Of a stretch of DNA of 64,000 nt, positions 9,926 through 21,174 are shown piece by piece. The notes under the pieces are model-generated. The model was not told where the DNA came from. It made no database searches and saw only the letters and a list, made by a program, of their open reading frames with translations. Position numbers and translations under genes: made by a program. Source of the DNA: Pandoraea sp. PE-S2T-3 (GTDB taxonomy: Bacteria > Pseudomonadota > Gammaproteobacteria > Burkholderiales > Burkholderiaceae); contig NZ_NGUQ01000018.1 in the NCBI RefSeq assembly GCF_002179965.1, forward strand, positions 558,001 through 622,000, in the 5' to 3' direction. Within the stretch, counting starts at the first letter, position 1; each line of letters begins with the position of its first letter.

Positions 9926-9951
9926 AACGGCGCCCCCACGGGCGCCGTTTT
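9926..9951 (+). terminator. Strong intrinsic terminator after the psiF-like gene
   Basis: AACGGCGCCC and GGGCGCCGTT form a perfect 10-bp stem with loop CCAC, followed by a T-run. Confidence 0.88.
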
Positions 9952-10079
9952 CATTGATGCCCCGATCGCGCCCCAAATGAGCGAAAGCCTGAAAGCCGCG
10001 TGGAACCATTCACGCAATTTCAAGCCCGACACCCGAACGACACAATCGCTTACCATCATGGTTGTATCCGGGAAATGCC

Positions 10080-10952
10080 ATGAAGATCGTATTGATTACC
10101 GGCGTTTCGGGTTCGGGCAAATCGCTCGCCCTGAACGTCCTCGAGGATGCGGGCTACTACTGCGTCGACAATCTGCCGTCGCGCTTTCTGCCTGAGCTCG
10201 CCGAATACCTCGAAACGCAGAACTACACACGTCTGGCCGTCGCCATCGATGCGCGCAGCGGCGGCTCGCTCGCCGATCTGCCGCCGATCGTCGGCGGCTT
10301 GCGCCGTTTCGGCCACGATGTGCGCGTGCTGTTCCTGAATGCCACCACGCAAACGCTGGTGCAACGCTTTTCGGAAACGCGCCGCCGCCATCCGCTCTCC
10401 GCCGCCTCGACCGATCCCGTGAATGCCAGCGGGTCGCTCGTGGAGGCCATCGAGAAAGAGCGCGAGATGCTCAACAGCGTGACCGAGCTGGGTCATCAGA
10501 TCGACACGAGCAATCTGCGCGCAAGTGCATTGCGGCGCTGGATTCGCGAATTCGTGCAGCACGATCACACGGGCCTGACGCTGATGTTCGAATCGTTCGG
10601 GTTCAAGCACGGCGTGCCGCTCGATGCCGATCTCGTCTTCGACGTGCGCTCGCTGCCCAATCCGTACTACGACACACAACTACGGCCACTCACTGGCCGC
10701 GACCAGCCCGTCATCGACTTCCTTTCTGCGATTCCGGAAGTCGACGAGATGATCAATGACATCGGCGCGTATCTGCAAAAGTGGTTGCCGAGCTTCATGC
10801 GCGATAACCGCAGCTACCTGACCGTGGCCATCGGCTGCACCGGCGGACAGCACCGCTCGGTGTTCATCGCCGAAACGCTCGGCGAGCGCTTTCGCGCCGA
10901 GTCGAGCGTTCTGGTACGCCACCGCGAACTTGCGGACGGCGAAGGCGCCTGA
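10080..10952 (+). CDS. rapZ: RNase adapter protein RapZ
   Basis: GTP/ATP-binding protein that, in enterobacteria, guides RNase E to GlmZ-type sRNA and so controls amino-sugar synthesis. ATG 10080 gives 290 residues. Walker A GVSGSGKS is at residues 8-15, [12 protein letters not shown] follows, and the C-terminal domain carries [16 protein letters not shown]. An in-frame start at 10062 (TTG) is less likely because GGGAAATGCC precedes ATG 10080. Linkage to ptsN and hprK is conserved in proteobacteria. Convergent with mutY, with only 21 nt between the stops. Confidence 0.95.
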   Translation: MKIVLITGVSGSGKSLALNVLEDAGYYCVDNLPSRFLPELAEYLETQNYTRLAVAIDARSGGSLADLPPIVGGLRRFGHDVRVLFLNATTQTLVQRFSETRRRHPLSAASTDPVNASGSLVEAIEKEREMLNSVTELGHQIDTSNLRASALRRWIREFVQHDHTGLTLMFESFGFKHGVPLDADLVFDVRSLPNPYYDTQLRPLTGRDQPVIDFLSAIPEVDEMINDIGAYLQKWLPSFMRDNRSYLTVAIGCTGGQHRSVFIAETLGERFRAESSVLVRHRELADGEGA

Positions 10953-10973
10953 TCCACACCCAATCCGGTTGAA

Positions 10974-12101
10974 TCAGGCCGGCAGTGACAATTGCCCGTC
11001 GCCGGGCGCAAGGGCTTCGGCAATCTTGCGGATCGGCGAGGGCAGACCGGCTCCCGCCACCTCCCCTGCACTCATCCACGCCTGCTGCGAGCCCGTTGCC
11101 GCGCTCGATTCGGCCGAATGGGCCATCGTCACCAGCCACGGGCGGAGATGCAGTTTGAAGTGCGTAAATACATGCGTGAGCCCGAGCAGCGGCACCATCG
11201 ATCGCACCACGCCATGCGCGGCGCCCAACGTCGACGCGCGCGCGCCGATGCGGTCACGCAGTGCGGCGTCGTCGTCCTCGCGAGCATCGAGCGGCGGCGT
11301 GAGTTCCGGCAGGCTCCATAGCCCGCCCCAGATGCCGCTATCAGGGCGCCGTTCGAACAGCACCCGCTCACCGGCGCGAATCACCAGCACGTCCACGTAA
11401 CGCTCCGGCTGGGCCTTTTTGGGTTTCGACGTCGGCAGCGTGCGCTCGCGCCCCGTCGCATGTGCGGCACAGTCGCTGTCGAACGGACATTCCTCGCAAC
11501 GCGGCTTGCCGCGTCCGCACAACGTCGCGCCCAAATCCATCATGCCCTGCGTGTACGCCGGCAAATCGCGCTCGGGCAGCAGCGATTCCGCCAATGCCCA
11601 CATCTCGCGCTCGATCTTCGGCGTTCCCGGAAAGCCTTCGATGCCGAAGACGCGCGCCAACACCCGCTTGACGTTGCCATCGAGAATCGCCGCGTGGGCG
11701 TCGTAGGCGAAGGCGGCAATGGCCGCCGCCGTCGAGCGGCCAATACCCGGCAGCGTAGCGAGCGTCTCGGGGTCGGACGGGAAGCGTCCGCCGTGCTCGG
11801 CCATCACGACCTGCGCGCAGCGATGTAGATTGCGGGCGCGGGAGTAGTAGCCGAGTCCGGCCCAGAGCGCCATGACATCGTCCTGCGGCGCGGCAGCGAG
11901 CGCCGCCACATCGGGGAATCGTTCGAGAAAGCGGGCGTAATACGGAATGACCGTCGCCACCTGCGTCTGCTGCAACATGATTTCCGAGAGCCAGATGCGG
12001 TAGGCGTCTCGTGTGTTTTGCCACGGCAGATCGTGGCGGCCGTGTTCGGCTTGCCACGCGATCAGGCGTTCGGCGAAGGTATCGGTCAACGTTTGGGGCA
12101 T
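10974..12101 (-). CDS. mutY: Adenine DNA glycosylase MutY
   Basis: Removes adenine mispaired with 8-oxoguanine. ATG 12101 gives 375 residues. The HhH-GPD fold includes SEIMLQQTQV (catalytic Glu region), LPGIGRSTAAAI (helix-hairpin-helix) and YDAHAAILDGNVKRV (catalytic Asp). The [4Fe-4S] loop is C-x6-C-x2-C-x5-C (CGRGKPRCEECPFDSDC). A NUDIX-like C-terminal domain recognises 8-oxoG. The gene lies 26 nt downstream of mutM, so the two GO-system glycosylases are probably co-transcribed. Confidence 0.96.
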   Translation of the reverse strand: MPQTLTDTFAERLIAWQAEHGRHDLPWQNTRDAYRIWLSEIMLQQTQVATVIPYYARFLERFPDVAALAAAPQDDVMALWAGLGYYSRARNLHRCAQVVMAEHGGRFPSDPETLATLPGIGRSTAAAIAAFAYDAHAAILDGNVKRVLARVFGIEGFPGTPKIEREMWALAESLLPERDLPAYTQGMMDLGATLCGRGKPRCEECPFDSDCAAHATGRERTLPTSKPKKAQPERYVDVLVIRAGERVLFERRPDSGIWGGLWSLPELTPPLDAREDDDAALRDRIGARASTLGAAHGVVRSMVPLLGLTHVFTHFKLHLRPWLVTMAHSAESSAATGSQQAWMSAGEVAGAGLPSPIRKIAEALAPGDGQLSLPA

Positions 12102-12127
12102 GGATATTCTTGTGGGGTCAGACGCGT

Positions 12128-12958
12128 TCATTTCTGGCAGTGCGGGCAGAAGAACGTGGAGCGCTGCTGCTGCACGATCTGACGGATCGGTGTGCCGCAC
12201 ACTCTGCACGGCTGCCCTGTCCGGTCGTAGACGAAGTATTCGAGTTGGAAATAGCCGCTTTTGCCATCGCTGCCGACAAAATCGCGCAACGTGCTGCCGC
12301 CTTTCTCGATCGCTGCGGCGAGCGTTTCTCGCACCGCAACGGCAAGCTTTTCGCAACGCGGACGCGAGAGCTTTCCGGCAGCGAGCCGCGGATTGATGCC
12401 CGCACGAAAGAGGCTTTCCGACGCGTAGATATTGCCCACGCCAACGACGATCGAGCCTGCCAGCAACGCTTGCTTGATGGCCACGGAGCGCCCGCGTGTG
12501 CCCGCGTAAAGCAGGTTGCCGTCGAACGCATCGGAAAACGGTTCGACACCGAGATTGGCGAGCAACGCATGACCGAGCACATCGCCGGCCGAACGCGGAT
12601 GAAACAGCACGGCGCCGAAGCGGCGCGGATCGCGATAGCGCAACGCGCAGCGCTCGAACACGAGATCGATGTGATCGTGAATGCCGGCGACCGGCAACGC
12701 TTCCGGCTCGGGCAAGACGCGCAACGTCCCGGTCATGCCCAGATGCACCAGCAACCAGCCCGGCGCATATTCGAGCAGCAGGTATTTGCCGCGACGGGTC
12801 ACGTCGATGAGCGTCTCGCCACGCAACAAGGCGTCGAGCCCAGCGGGCACCGGCCAGCGCAACGATGCATTGCGAACGTCGATGCGAGCGACGCGCGTGC
12901 CCGCCACATGCGGCGCAATGCCGCGGCGGGTGACTTCGACTTCGGGGAGTTCAGGCAT
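12128..12958 (-). CDS. mutM: Formamidopyrimidine-DNA glycosylase MutM (Fpg)
   Basis: Excises 8-oxoguanine and formamidopyrimidines and cleaves the abasic site. It has 276 residues starting MPELPEVE, with the catalytic Pro2 and Glu3, Lys58 in RRGKYLLLE, and a C-terminal zinc finger C-x2-C-x16-C-x2-C (CRVCG...CPHCQ). Divergent from the TPR gene with about 79 nt between starts. Confidence 0.97.
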   Translation of the reverse strand: MPELPEVEVTRRGIAPHVAGTRVARIDVRNASLRWPVPAGLDALLRGETLIDVTRRGKYLLLEYAPGWLLVHLGMTGTLRVLPEPEALPVAGIHDHIDLVFERCALRYRDPRRFGAVLFHPRSAGDVLGHALLANLGVEPFSDAFDGNLLYAGTRGRSVAIKQALLAGSIVVGVGNIYASESLFRAGINPRLAAGKLSRPRCEKLAVAVRETLAAAIEKGGSTLRDFVGSDGKSGYFQLEYFVYDRTGQPCRVCGTPIRQIVQQQRSTFFCPHCQK

Positions 12959-12981
12959 GCCTGCGAACGTTTGCTGAGGAT

Positions 12982-13012
12982 TTAGACTCTATTGTATCGG
13001 GCGCGCTACAAT
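12982..13012 (+). promoter_or_regulatory. Candidate sigma-70 promoter for the TPR gene
   Basis: TTAGAC at 12982-12987 and TACAAT at 13007-13012 have a 19-nt spacer, slightly long. They lie 26 nt before the TPR gene start. The -10 is good and the -35 is weak. Confidence 0.4.
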
Positions 13013-13037
13013 CGCTCGAAACCTGCCGTGGATCCCT

Positions 13038-14996
13038 ATGCCGAACACTCGTCTCCCGTCCATTCTCACCGCTTCGAAGCCCCCGGTGGCCGTGCCTTCC
13101 CGTCTGCGCGGCGCCTTGGCGCGCGGTGCTTTGGCCGGTGCAACAGCGCTCGGCGTGACCTGCGCCAGCGCGATCATGGCATTTCTGCCATCTTCGAACG
13201 CGTTCGCCCAGACCGGTCAACCCGGCATCGCCCAGCCCGCACAACCGACCACACCGGCCGCACCCGCCGCTGCGCCGTCGAAGGCGGCGAAGCCGGGCGC
13301 AGCGAGCAAGGCAGGCGCGAACGCCGACGCCGATGCGGACAGCGAAGATGTTCCGCCCAACGCCGACGTTCCGAAAGAAAAGCTGCCGAACGTCGCGCTC
13401 ACGAGCGAAATCGTGTTTGAAGTGACGGCCGCCGAACTAAGCCTGCAACAAGGCAACCTCGCGCCCGCCTTCAACACGTATGTCTCGCTCGCCAATCGCA
13501 CGAAGGATCCGCGCATGGCGCGCCGCGCCGTCGAGATCGCACTCGGTGCACGCCAGCTCGGCGACGCCCTCGTCGCGGCCCGTTTGTGGCATCAGTTGGA
13601 CCCGACGTGGCGTCCGGCGACGCAATTGCTGGCCAGCCTCGAAGTCGGCACCGGCCATCTCGCGGAAGCCGAGCCGTTGCTCACCGACGAGTTGAACAAG
13701 GTGCCGGAAGCGCGCCGCGGACAAGCCATTCTCGAGTTGCAGCAGATGATTGCGCGCAGCCCGGAACGTGCCACCGGCATCGAGTCGCTCAAGCGCCTGC
13801 TGGCGAACGATCTGCAACGCCCCGAAGCACAACTGGCACTGGCCCGCTCGCAACTCGACGCAGGCGACACCGCCGGCGCGCGCACCTCGCTCGAAACGGC
13901 ACTCAAGTTGAAGCCGGATTACGAAGCGGCCGCGCTGCTTTATGGCCAGATGGGCCCTGAGGAGCGCGCGAGTGCCATTGCCGGCCTGAAGACGTTCCTC
14001 GACCGCAATCCGGATGCCAAGGAAGCGCGCTTCGCCTATGCCAAGCTGCTGCTCGCCGACAACCAGCTCGATACCGCGCAAAAGCAATTCGAGACGCTCG
14101 AGAAGCGCTATCCGCACGAGCTGTCGACGCTGATGGCGCTGGCGCTGCTCAACCTGCACGCCAAACACCCCGGCGCGGCCGAACGGTACTTGCAGAAGTA
14201 CGCGACGGAAGCCGAACAGCAGAACACCGATGGCGCGCAAGCGTATGTGTATCTCGCGCAGATTGCGCAGGATCGCAAGGACTACCCGGCCGCCGACAAG
14301 TGGCTCTCGAAGATTCGCGAAGACAGCAACGCCTATCTGCCGGCGCAGATCGGGCGCGCGCAGTTGCTCGCCGATCAGGGCAAGGTCGAGGAAGGCCGCG
14401 CGTTGCTGCACGGGATCAAGTCGAGCGATCCGCGCGAGCAACTCGCGCTCAAGCGTGCCGAGTCCGATCTGCTCGTTAAGGCCAAGCGCTATGACGACGC
14501 CGAGAAGCTGCTCGCCGTCGAGGTCAAGGACCATCCGGACGATTCCGATTTGCTCTACCAGTACGGCATGGTCGCAGAGCTGAACAAGCATTACGAGGTC
14601 ATGGAAAAGGCCATGCGCCGCGTGATGACGGCGCAGCCCGACAATGCGCAGGCCTACAACGCGCTGGGCTACTCGCTCACCGAGCGCAATACGCGCCTGC
14701 CGGAAGCGCTCAAGCTGTTGCAGAAAGCGTCGTCGCTCGCACCGGACGATCCGTACATCATGGACAGCCTCGCCTGGGTGAAGTACCGCCTTGGCGACAA
14801 GACGCAAGCGCTCGAATTGCTGCGCCGGGCGTACGGCATTCAGGCGCAGGCCGAAATCGGCGCGCACCTGGGCGAAGTGCTGTGGGAAAGCGGCCAGCAG
14901 GACGAAGCCCGCAAGACCTGGCGCGAAGCACTCAAGGTCGATAGCGACGACGACACGCTGCGCTCGACGATGAAGCGTTACAACGTCACACCGTAA
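13038..14996 (+). CDS. Exported tetratricopeptide-repeat protein
   Basis: A 652-residue protein of repeated helix-turn-helix TPR units (for example ALGYSLTERNTRLPEALKLL and GEVLWESGQQDEARKTW). An N-terminal hydrophobic stretch (GALAGATALGVTCASAIMAF) is followed by AFAQT, a likely signal peptidase site, so it probably acts in the periplasm or at the outer membrane. An Ala/Pro/Asp-rich linker covers about residues 60-115. The gene overlaps lolB by 1 nt, and similar TPR proteins sit upstream of lolB-ispE in related bacteria. That suggests a role in envelope biogenesis, but the specific function is unknown. Confidence 0.9.
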   Translation: MPNTRLPSILTASKPPVAVPSRLRGALARGALAGATALGVTCASAIMAFLPSSNAFAQTGQPGIAQPAQPTTPAAPAAAPSKAAKPGAASKAGANADADADSEDVPPNADVPKEKLPNVALTSEIVFEVTAAELSLQQGNLAPAFNTYVSLANRTKDPRMARRAVEIALGARQLGDALVAARLWHQLDPTWRPATQLLASLEVGTGHLAEAEPLLTDELNKVPEARRGQAILELQQMIARSPERATGIESLKRLLANDLQRPEAQLALARSQLDAGDTAGARTSLETALKLKPDYEAAALLYGQMGPEERASAIAGLKTFLDRNPDAKEARFAYAKLLLADNQLDTAQKQFETLEKRYPHELSTLMALALLNLHAKHPGAAERYLQKYATEAEQQNTDGAQAYVYLAQIAQDRKDYPAADKWLSKIREDSNAYLPAQIGRAQLLADQGKVEEGRALLHGIKSSDPREQLALKRAESDLLVKAKRYDDAEKLLAVEVKDHPDDSDLLYQYGMVAELNKHYEVMEKAMRRVMTAQPDNAQAYNALGYSLTERNTRLPEALKLLQKASSLAPDDPYIMDSLAWVKYRLGDKTQALELLRRAYGIQAQAEIGAHLGEVLWESGQQDEARKTWREALKVDSDDDTLRSTMKRYNVTP

Positions 14997-15703
14997 TGCT
15001 GCGATACCGGCGTCGCGAGCCCTTCCTCGCGGCGCCTTTCTTTTTGCTGACGATGTCCCGTTTGCCCCAACTGCCCTTGTTCCGTTTCGATCTCTCGATG
15101 TTGCCGCGCCCGCGTCTGACGATGCGGGCCGCCGGCATGGCGCTCGCCATCTCCGCCGCCGTACTCGGCAGCGGGTGTGCGAGCCTCGCACCGCCCGCCC
15201 CGATCGCGCAGGCCGAAGGCACCAGCGTGGAGCATTACCGGGGACGTTTCTCGATTCGATTCGAACAGAACGGCGAAGCGCGCAATACGTACGGCAATTT
15301 CGACTGGCAGCAAAGCGGCGACAACGCCACCGTGCAATTGCTCGATCCGCTTGGGCAGACACAGGCGATCGTGCGGCAGACCCCCCGTGGCGCCACGCTC
15401 GAATTGCCGGGCAAGGCACCGCTGACCGGCCCGCGTCTCGAAGACGTGATGCACGACGCCCTCGGCTTCGCCCTGCCGGTCGGCGGCATGCGCTACTGGC
15501 TGCACATGCAGGGCGCACCGGGTTCGCAGGCGACGATCGAACGCGATCCGCAGACGCAACGCCCGACGCGCCTCGTGCAGGACGGCTGGACCATCGACTA
15601 TCAGGCGTATTTCGACACCACGCCCCTGCGCGTGAAACGCATCGACCTCGCGCGCGACCTCGATGGCTCGCCGCTAGCGGTACGGCTCGTGATTGACGAG
15701 TAA
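14996..15703 (+). CDS. lolB: Outer-membrane lipoprotein insertion factor LolB
   Basis: Accepts lipoproteins from LolA and inserts them into the outer membrane. The mature part (YRGRFSIRF, GNFDWQQSGDNATVQLLDPLG, GMRYWL, DYQAYF) is typical LolB. The lipobox LGSGC places the lipidated Cys at 15178. The start is uncertain: the longest frame begins at 14996, coupled to the TPR stop (TAATG), but would give an implausible 60-residue leader. ATG 15053, or especially ATG 15122 (leader MRAAGMALAISAAVLGSGC), makes a normal lipoprotein signal. ispE follows, as in many proteobacteria. Confidence 0.88.
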   Translation: MLRYRRREPFLAAPFFLLTMSRLPQLPLFRFDLSMLPRPRLTMRAAGMALAISAAVLGSGCASLAPPAPIAQAEGTSVEHYRGRFSIRFEQNGEARNTYGNFDWQQSGDNATVQLLDPLGQTQAIVRQTPRGATLELPGKAPLTGPRLEDVMHDALGFALPVGGMRYWLHMQGAPGSQATIERDPQTQRPTRLVQDGWTIDYQAYFDTTPLRVKRIDLARDLDGSPLAVRLVIDE

Positions 15704-15809
15704 GCCAAAACCCGCAAAAAAAGGGGGCGCCCGCGACTCGCGAAGGCACCTCGCGCCCTCTTCCGCGCGTCGCCGCCTGCGGTGCTATCCTTGGCGCCTC
15801 CTGCTCAGA

Positions 15810-15826
15810 CGGTTAGGCGCTAACCG
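15810..15826. repeat. Perfect dyad upstream of ispE
   Basis: CGGTTAG and CTAACCG are perfect 7-bp arms around GCG, 72 nt before ispE. It could be an operator. No T-run follows. The rest of the 194-nt gap after lolB holds short direct repeats of CCGGCTAC and nothing I recognise. Confidence 0.4.
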
Positions 15827-15897
15827 CGAGCACACGATTCCCCGGTTTCCGGCTACCAGCTACCGGCTACTGCCGTTAGCCCTCACAACGCATTGCC

Positions 15898-16767
15898 ATG
15901 TACGAAATCCTGCGTGATTGCCCGGCTCCGGCCAAGTTGAACCTGTTCCTGCACATCGTGGGACGCCGGCCCAATGGCTATCACGAACTGCAAACCGTTT
16001 TCCAGCTGATCGACTGGGCCGATACGCTGCATTTCGAGCGTCGCGACGACGGCAAGATCGTGCATACGACCCCGCTGCCCGGCGTGCCACCCGAGACCGA
16101 TCTGACGGTACGGGCCGCGCGGCTGCTTCAGGAACACTGCGGGGTGCGGTTCGGCGTGGATATCGGCATCGAGAAGCGCCTGCCGGCCGGTGGCGGCATC
16201 GGCGGCGGCAGCTCGGACGCCGCAACCACCCTGCTCGCCCTCAATCGCATGTGGCAGCTCGATCTGCCGCGCGCCGAACTCCAGACGCTCGCGCTCAAAC
16301 TCGGTGCCGACGTGCCGTTCTTCGTGTTCGGGCGCAATGCGTTCGCCGAGGGGCTCGGCGAGCAAATGCAGGCCGTGGATCTACCGCAACGGCACTTTCT
16401 GGTCGTCAACCCGCGGGTACACGTCGCAACCGATAAGATTTTTCGTGATCCCCTGTTGACAAGGGATTCGAACGTCGTCACAATGGCGTTCTTTCTTGAG
16501 CACGCCAACAAAAACGTGTTCGAAACGGATGAAATTTTCCGTAACGACATGCAGGCGGTAGTCACTCGAGAATACGCGGAAGTCGCTGCTGTGATTGACT
16601 GGTTCAGAACCTTCACCACAGCTCGCATGACGGGATCCGGTGCCAGCGTGTTTGCAGCATTCGACACGAAGGCAGAAGCGGAAGCGGCATGTAAGCGATT
16701 GCCAGAGCGCTGGCTGGGTCAAGTGACCGCCGGTCTGGCCGAACACCCGTTGTTCGCATTTGCGTGA
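15898..16767 (+). CDS. ispE: 4-diphosphocytidyl-2-C-methyl-D-erythritol kinase
   Basis: GHMP-family kinase of the MEP isoprenoid pathway: phosphorylates CDP-methylerythritol at O-2. It has 289 residues: [22 protein letters not shown] at the N-terminus (catalytic Lys and His regions), the ATP loop [16 protein letters not shown], and [10 protein letters not shown] as GHMP motif 3. A tRNA-Gln gene and prs follow, the classical ispE-tRNA-prs order. Confidence 0.97.
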   Translation: MYEILRDCPAPAKLNLFLHIVGRRPNGYHELQTVFQLIDWADTLHFERRDDGKIVHTTPLPGVPPETDLTVRAARLLQEHCGVRFGVDIGIEKRLPAGGGIGGGSSDAATTLLALNRMWQLDLPRAELQTLALKLGADVPFFVFGRNAFAEGLGEQMQAVDLPQRHFLVVNPRVHVATDKIFRDPLLTRDSNVVTMAFFLEHANKNVFETDEIFRNDMQAVVTREYAEVAAVIDWFRTFTTARMTGSGASVFAAFDTKAEAEAACKRLPERWLGQVTAGLAEHPLFAFA

Positions 16768-16820
16768 AAAAGTTTTACTTTGCTGCGTTCCTACGACGCA
16801 ACAAAGGCATCGGTTAGTGT

Positions 16821-16897
16821 AGGGGAGTCGCCAAGTTGGTTAAGGCACCGGATTTTGATTCCGGCATACGAGGGTTCGAGTCCTTCCTCCCCTGCCA
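16821..16897 (+). tRNA. tRNA-Gln (anticodon TTG)
   Basis: A 77-nt cloverleaf: acceptor AGGGGAG pairs with CTCCCCT, the anticodon stem is CCGGA/TCCGG with loop TTTTGAT, and the anticodon TTG is at 16855-16857. The T-arm is GAGGGTTCGAGTCCTTC. Discriminator G and an encoded CCA end the gene. It lies between ispE and prs and may be co-transcribed with them. Confidence 0.97.
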
Positions 16898-16946
16898 ATT
16901 TCTCTGTCGTTCAGTCTCAGCATCAATACGTCCCGCAGGTAGCCAG

Positions 16947-17894
16947 ATGAGTAGTGATAACCTAATGGTATTCACCGGGAACGCCAATCCCGCCCTGGCC
17001 CAAGAGGTCGTCAACACTCTCGGCATCCCGCTCGGCAAGGCCATGGTCAGCCGATTCTCGGATGGCGAGATTCAAGTCGAAATCCAGGAAAACGTGCGCG
17101 GCAAGGACGTCTTCGTCCTCCAGTCGACGTGTGCTCCGACCAACGACAATCTGATGGAACTGCTGATCATGGTCGACGCGCTCAAGCGCGCTTCTGCCGG
17201 CCGGATCACTGCTGCCATCCCGTATTTCGGCTATGCCCGTCAAGATCGTCGCCCCCGTTCGGCGCGCGTGGCGATCTCGGCGAAGGTCGTAGCCAACATG
17301 CTGCAAATCGCGGGCGTCGAGCGCATCATCACGATGGACCTGCACGCCGACCAGATTCAGGGTTTCTTCGATATCCCGGTCGACAACATTTACGCCTCGC
17401 CGCTGCTGCTGGCTGACGTGCGCAAGCAAAATCACGAAAACCTGCTGGTGGTTTCGCCGGACGTCGGCGGCGTGGTGCGTGCCCGTGCACTCGCGAAGCA
17501 ACTGCATTGCGATCTGGCCATCATCGACAAGCGTCGTCCGAAGGCCAATGTGGCCGAAGTGATGAACATCATCGGTGAAGTCGACGGCCGTACGTGCGTG
17601 ATCATGGACGACATGGTCGACACCGCCGGCACGCTCTGCAAGGCAGCGCAAGTGCTCAAGGAACGCGGCGCACAGAAGGTCTATGCCTACTGTACGCACC
17701 CGGTGCTCTCGGGTGGCGCAGCAGAGCGCATCAACGCGTCGGCGCTCGACGAAGTGGTCGTGACGGATACGATTCCGCTGCGCGACGACTCGAAGGGCGG
17801 CAAGATTCGCCAGTTGAGCTGCGCTGGCCTGCTCGCCGAAACGTTCTCGCGTATCCGTCGTGGCGACTCGGTGATGTCGCTGTTCGCGGAGTAA
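16947..17894 (+). CDS. prs: Ribose-phosphate pyrophosphokinase (PRPP synthetase)
   Basis: Makes PRPP from ribose 5-phosphate and ATP for nucleotide, histidine and tryptophan synthesis. ATG 16947 gives 315 residues, the standard class I length. Motifs: [10 protein letters not shown] (ATP loop), [11 protein letters not shown], and the PRPP loop [13 protein letters not shown]. The in-frame extension to 16836 runs through the tRNA gene and is rejected. An AGGT site precedes the chosen ATG. Confidence 0.97.
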   Translation: MSSDNLMVFTGNANPALAQEVVNTLGIPLGKAMVSRFSDGEIQVEIQENVRGKDVFVLQSTCAPTNDNLMELLIMVDALKRASAGRITAAIPYFGYARQDRRPRSARVAISAKVVANMLQIAGVERIITMDLHADQIQGFFDIPVDNIYASPLLLADVRKQNHENLLVVSPDVGGVVRARALAKQLHCDLAIIDKRRPKANVAEVMNIIGEVDGRTCVIMDDMVDTAGTLCKAAQVLKERGAQKVYAYCTHPVLSGGAAERINASALDEVVVTDTIPLRDDSKGGKIRQLSCAGLLAETFSRIRRGDSVMSLFAE

Positions 17895-17915
17895 GCGTTC
17901 AGTAGAATTTTTGCG

Positions 17916-17970
17916 ACGGCGCCTGTGTGGCGCCGTTGTCATGTCGGCGGGGAGCGTTTTCCCCGCCTTT
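17916..17970 (+). terminator. Two tandem terminator hairpins after prs
   Basis: First hairpin: ACGGCGCC/GGCGCCGT at 17916-17936. Second: GGCGGGG/CCCCGCC at 17946-17967, followed by TTT. The 159-nt prs-rplY gap also holds the rplY leader. Confidence 0.75.
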
Positions 17971-18053
17971 GTCGTTCCTGAAATCCGTGTTTTTTGCACG
18001 GAAAAGTTCAGGAAGAAATCGCCACCTGGTCGCGGGTGGTACAAGGAGTTGTT

Positions 18054-18674
18054 ATGAAAGTCGTCGCTTTTGAGCGTAATCTGCAAGGTACGGGTGCGAG
18101 CCGCCGCCTGCGCAATGCCGGCAAGACCGCAGGCATCGTGTACGGTGGTAACGTTGATCCGCAACTGATCGAACTCGATCACAACGCACTGTGGCACGCC
18201 CTGCGTAAAGAAGCTTTCCACTCGTCGATTCTCGACCTGGAAATCGCTGGCAAGTCGGAACAAGTGCTGCTGCGCGATGTGCAGTACCACCCGTTCAAGC
18301 AACTGGTTCTGCACGTGGATTTCCAACGTGTCGACGCCACCAAGGCAATTCACGTGAAGGTGCCCCTGCACTTCCTGGGCGCTGAAGAATCGCCCGCAGT
18401 GAAGCTGTCGGCCAACGTGATCAGCCACATCGTGAACGACCTCGACATCAGCTGCCTGCCGGGCAAGCTGCCGGAATTCCTGGAAGTCGATCTGTCGAAG
18501 CTGGCTGCTGGTCAAACCGTGCATGCCAAGGACGTCAAGCTGCCGGAAGGCGTGACGCTCGTGCTGCACGTCGAGCAAGAAAACCCGGTCGTGGCGCAAG
18601 CCGTTCAACCGGCGGGCGCTGCTGCTGATGAAGCTGCTGCCCCGGCTGCCGAAGGCGAAACGCCGGCTGCCTAA
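18054..18674 (+). CDS. rplY: 50S ribosomal protein L25/general stress protein Ctc
   Basis: Binds 5S rRNA in the large subunit. ATG 18054 is preceded by AAGGAG, giving 206 residues: the L25 RNA-binding domain ([18 protein letters not shown]) plus the C-terminal beta domain of the long CTC form, and an Ala/Glu-rich tail. Linkage to prs and pth is widely conserved. Confidence 0.97.
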   Translation: MKVVAFERNLQGTGASRRLRNAGKTAGIVYGGNVDPQLIELDHNALWHALRKEAFHSSILDLEIAGKSEQVLLRDVQYHPFKQLVLHVDFQRVDATKAIHVKVPLHFLGAEESPAVKLSANVISHIVNDLDISCLPGKLPEFLEVDLSKLAAGQTVHAKDVKLPEGVTLVLHVEQENPVVAQAVQPAGAAADEAAAPAAEGETPAA

Positions 18675-18710
18675 GCCTGCGAGTTGTCCTTCAGCGGCGA
18701 CGCTGGACGC

Positions 18711-18748
18711 AAAACCCGCCGCGACGTCATGTCCCGGCGGGTTTTTTT
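18711..18748 (+). terminator. Strong terminator after rplY
   Basis: AAAACCCGCCG and CGGCGGGTTTT form an 11-bp perfect stem with a 13-nt loop, followed by more Ts. It separates rplY from pth. Confidence 0.9.
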
Positions 18749-18798
18749 ATTGCGGTGCGCCTATCCTGCGTAGGTTGCACACAAGATCTGATACCGAA

Positions 18799-19395
18799 AT
18801 GATCAAGCTGATCGTAGGGCTCGGCAATCCGGGCGCCGAATACACCGCCACCCGGCACAACGCCGGCTTCTGGTTTGTCGACGCATTGGCGCAGCAAAGC
18901 GGCGCCTCGCTGTCGAACCAGAAGAGCTTTCATGGCTATGCGGCCCGCGCACGCATCGCCGGCAGCGAGGTCTGGCTGCTCGAACCCCAGACGTTCATGA
19001 ACCGCTCAGGGCAGTCGGTGGTGGCCCTCGCGCGCTTCTACAAGATTCTGCCGGACGAAATCCTCGTCGTGCACGATGAACTCGATCTGCCGCCCGGTGG
19101 CGTCAAACTCAAACGCGGTGGCGGCAGTGGCGGCCATAACGGACTGAAGGACATTGCCGCGCATCTGACGACGCCTGATTTCTGGCGCCTGCGCCTGGGC
19201 ATCGGCCATCCGCGTACGCTGCAACCGGCGGGCAGTCAGCAGCAGGTGGTGGACTTTGTGCTGAAGCCGCCACGCAAGGAAGAACAGGCGCAAATCGACG
19301 ACGCGATGTCGCGCTCGCTCGACATCGTCGATCTCGTCGTGAAAGGTGAGATGGAAAAGGCGATGATGCGCCTGCACGCCACGCCGGGAAAATAA
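18799..19395 (+). CDS. pth: Peptidyl-tRNA hydrolase
   Basis: Releases tRNA from prematurely dropped peptidyl-tRNAs. ATG 18799 gives 198 residues. [18 protein letters not shown] carries the catalytic His, and [10 protein letters not shown] and [11 protein letters not shown] are the other family signatures. An in-frame upstream extension overlaps the rplY terminator and is rejected. The stop lies 13 nt from the convergent ferredoxin gene, with no terminator between. Confidence 0.96.
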   Translation: MIKLIVGLGNPGAEYTATRHNAGFWFVDALAQQSGASLSNQKSFHGYAARARIAGSEVWLLEPQTFMNRSGQSVVALARFYKILPDEILVVHDELDLPPGGVKLKRGGGSGGHNGLKDIAAHLTTPDFWRLRLGIGHPRTLQPAGSQQQVVDFVLKPPRKEEQAQIDDAMSRSLDIVDLVVKGEMEKAMMRLHATPGK

Positions 19396-19408
19396 GCAAC
19401 CCGGCGTA

Positions 19409-20898
<1,490 letters not shown>

Positions 20899-21174
20899 GC
20901 CGCGCTCCGGCGTGCTGCGTTGACTGCGGTGTTGGTGACGCGAGCGACAGCTGCGACGGCGGCATCGGCGTGCGATGCGGCACCGGCACCAGCGTTATGC
21001 GCGGCCAAAGTGTCCAAATAGTGAGATCGCGCGCAGGGTTGCGCGCGCTGGTCGTCCAAATTCATGGTAATTCACGCTACATTGTTGAGGCGAAACATAC
21101 CACATCGCCCGTAAGACTTGCCCCCTGTGGTCTCGAAGGGGCATGCCAGACGACAGGAGACCCCCGAATTCGCC

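Noticed and set aside
13437-15749. 770-residue minus-strand open frame opposite the TPR and lolB genes
   Set aside because: Antisense artefact of GC-rich codons; no recognisable domain, while the plus strand encodes clear TPR and LolB proteins.
16836-16946. N-terminal extension of prs
   Set aside because: The extension would translate most of the tRNA-Gln gene; ATG 16947 gives the standard 315-residue enzyme.
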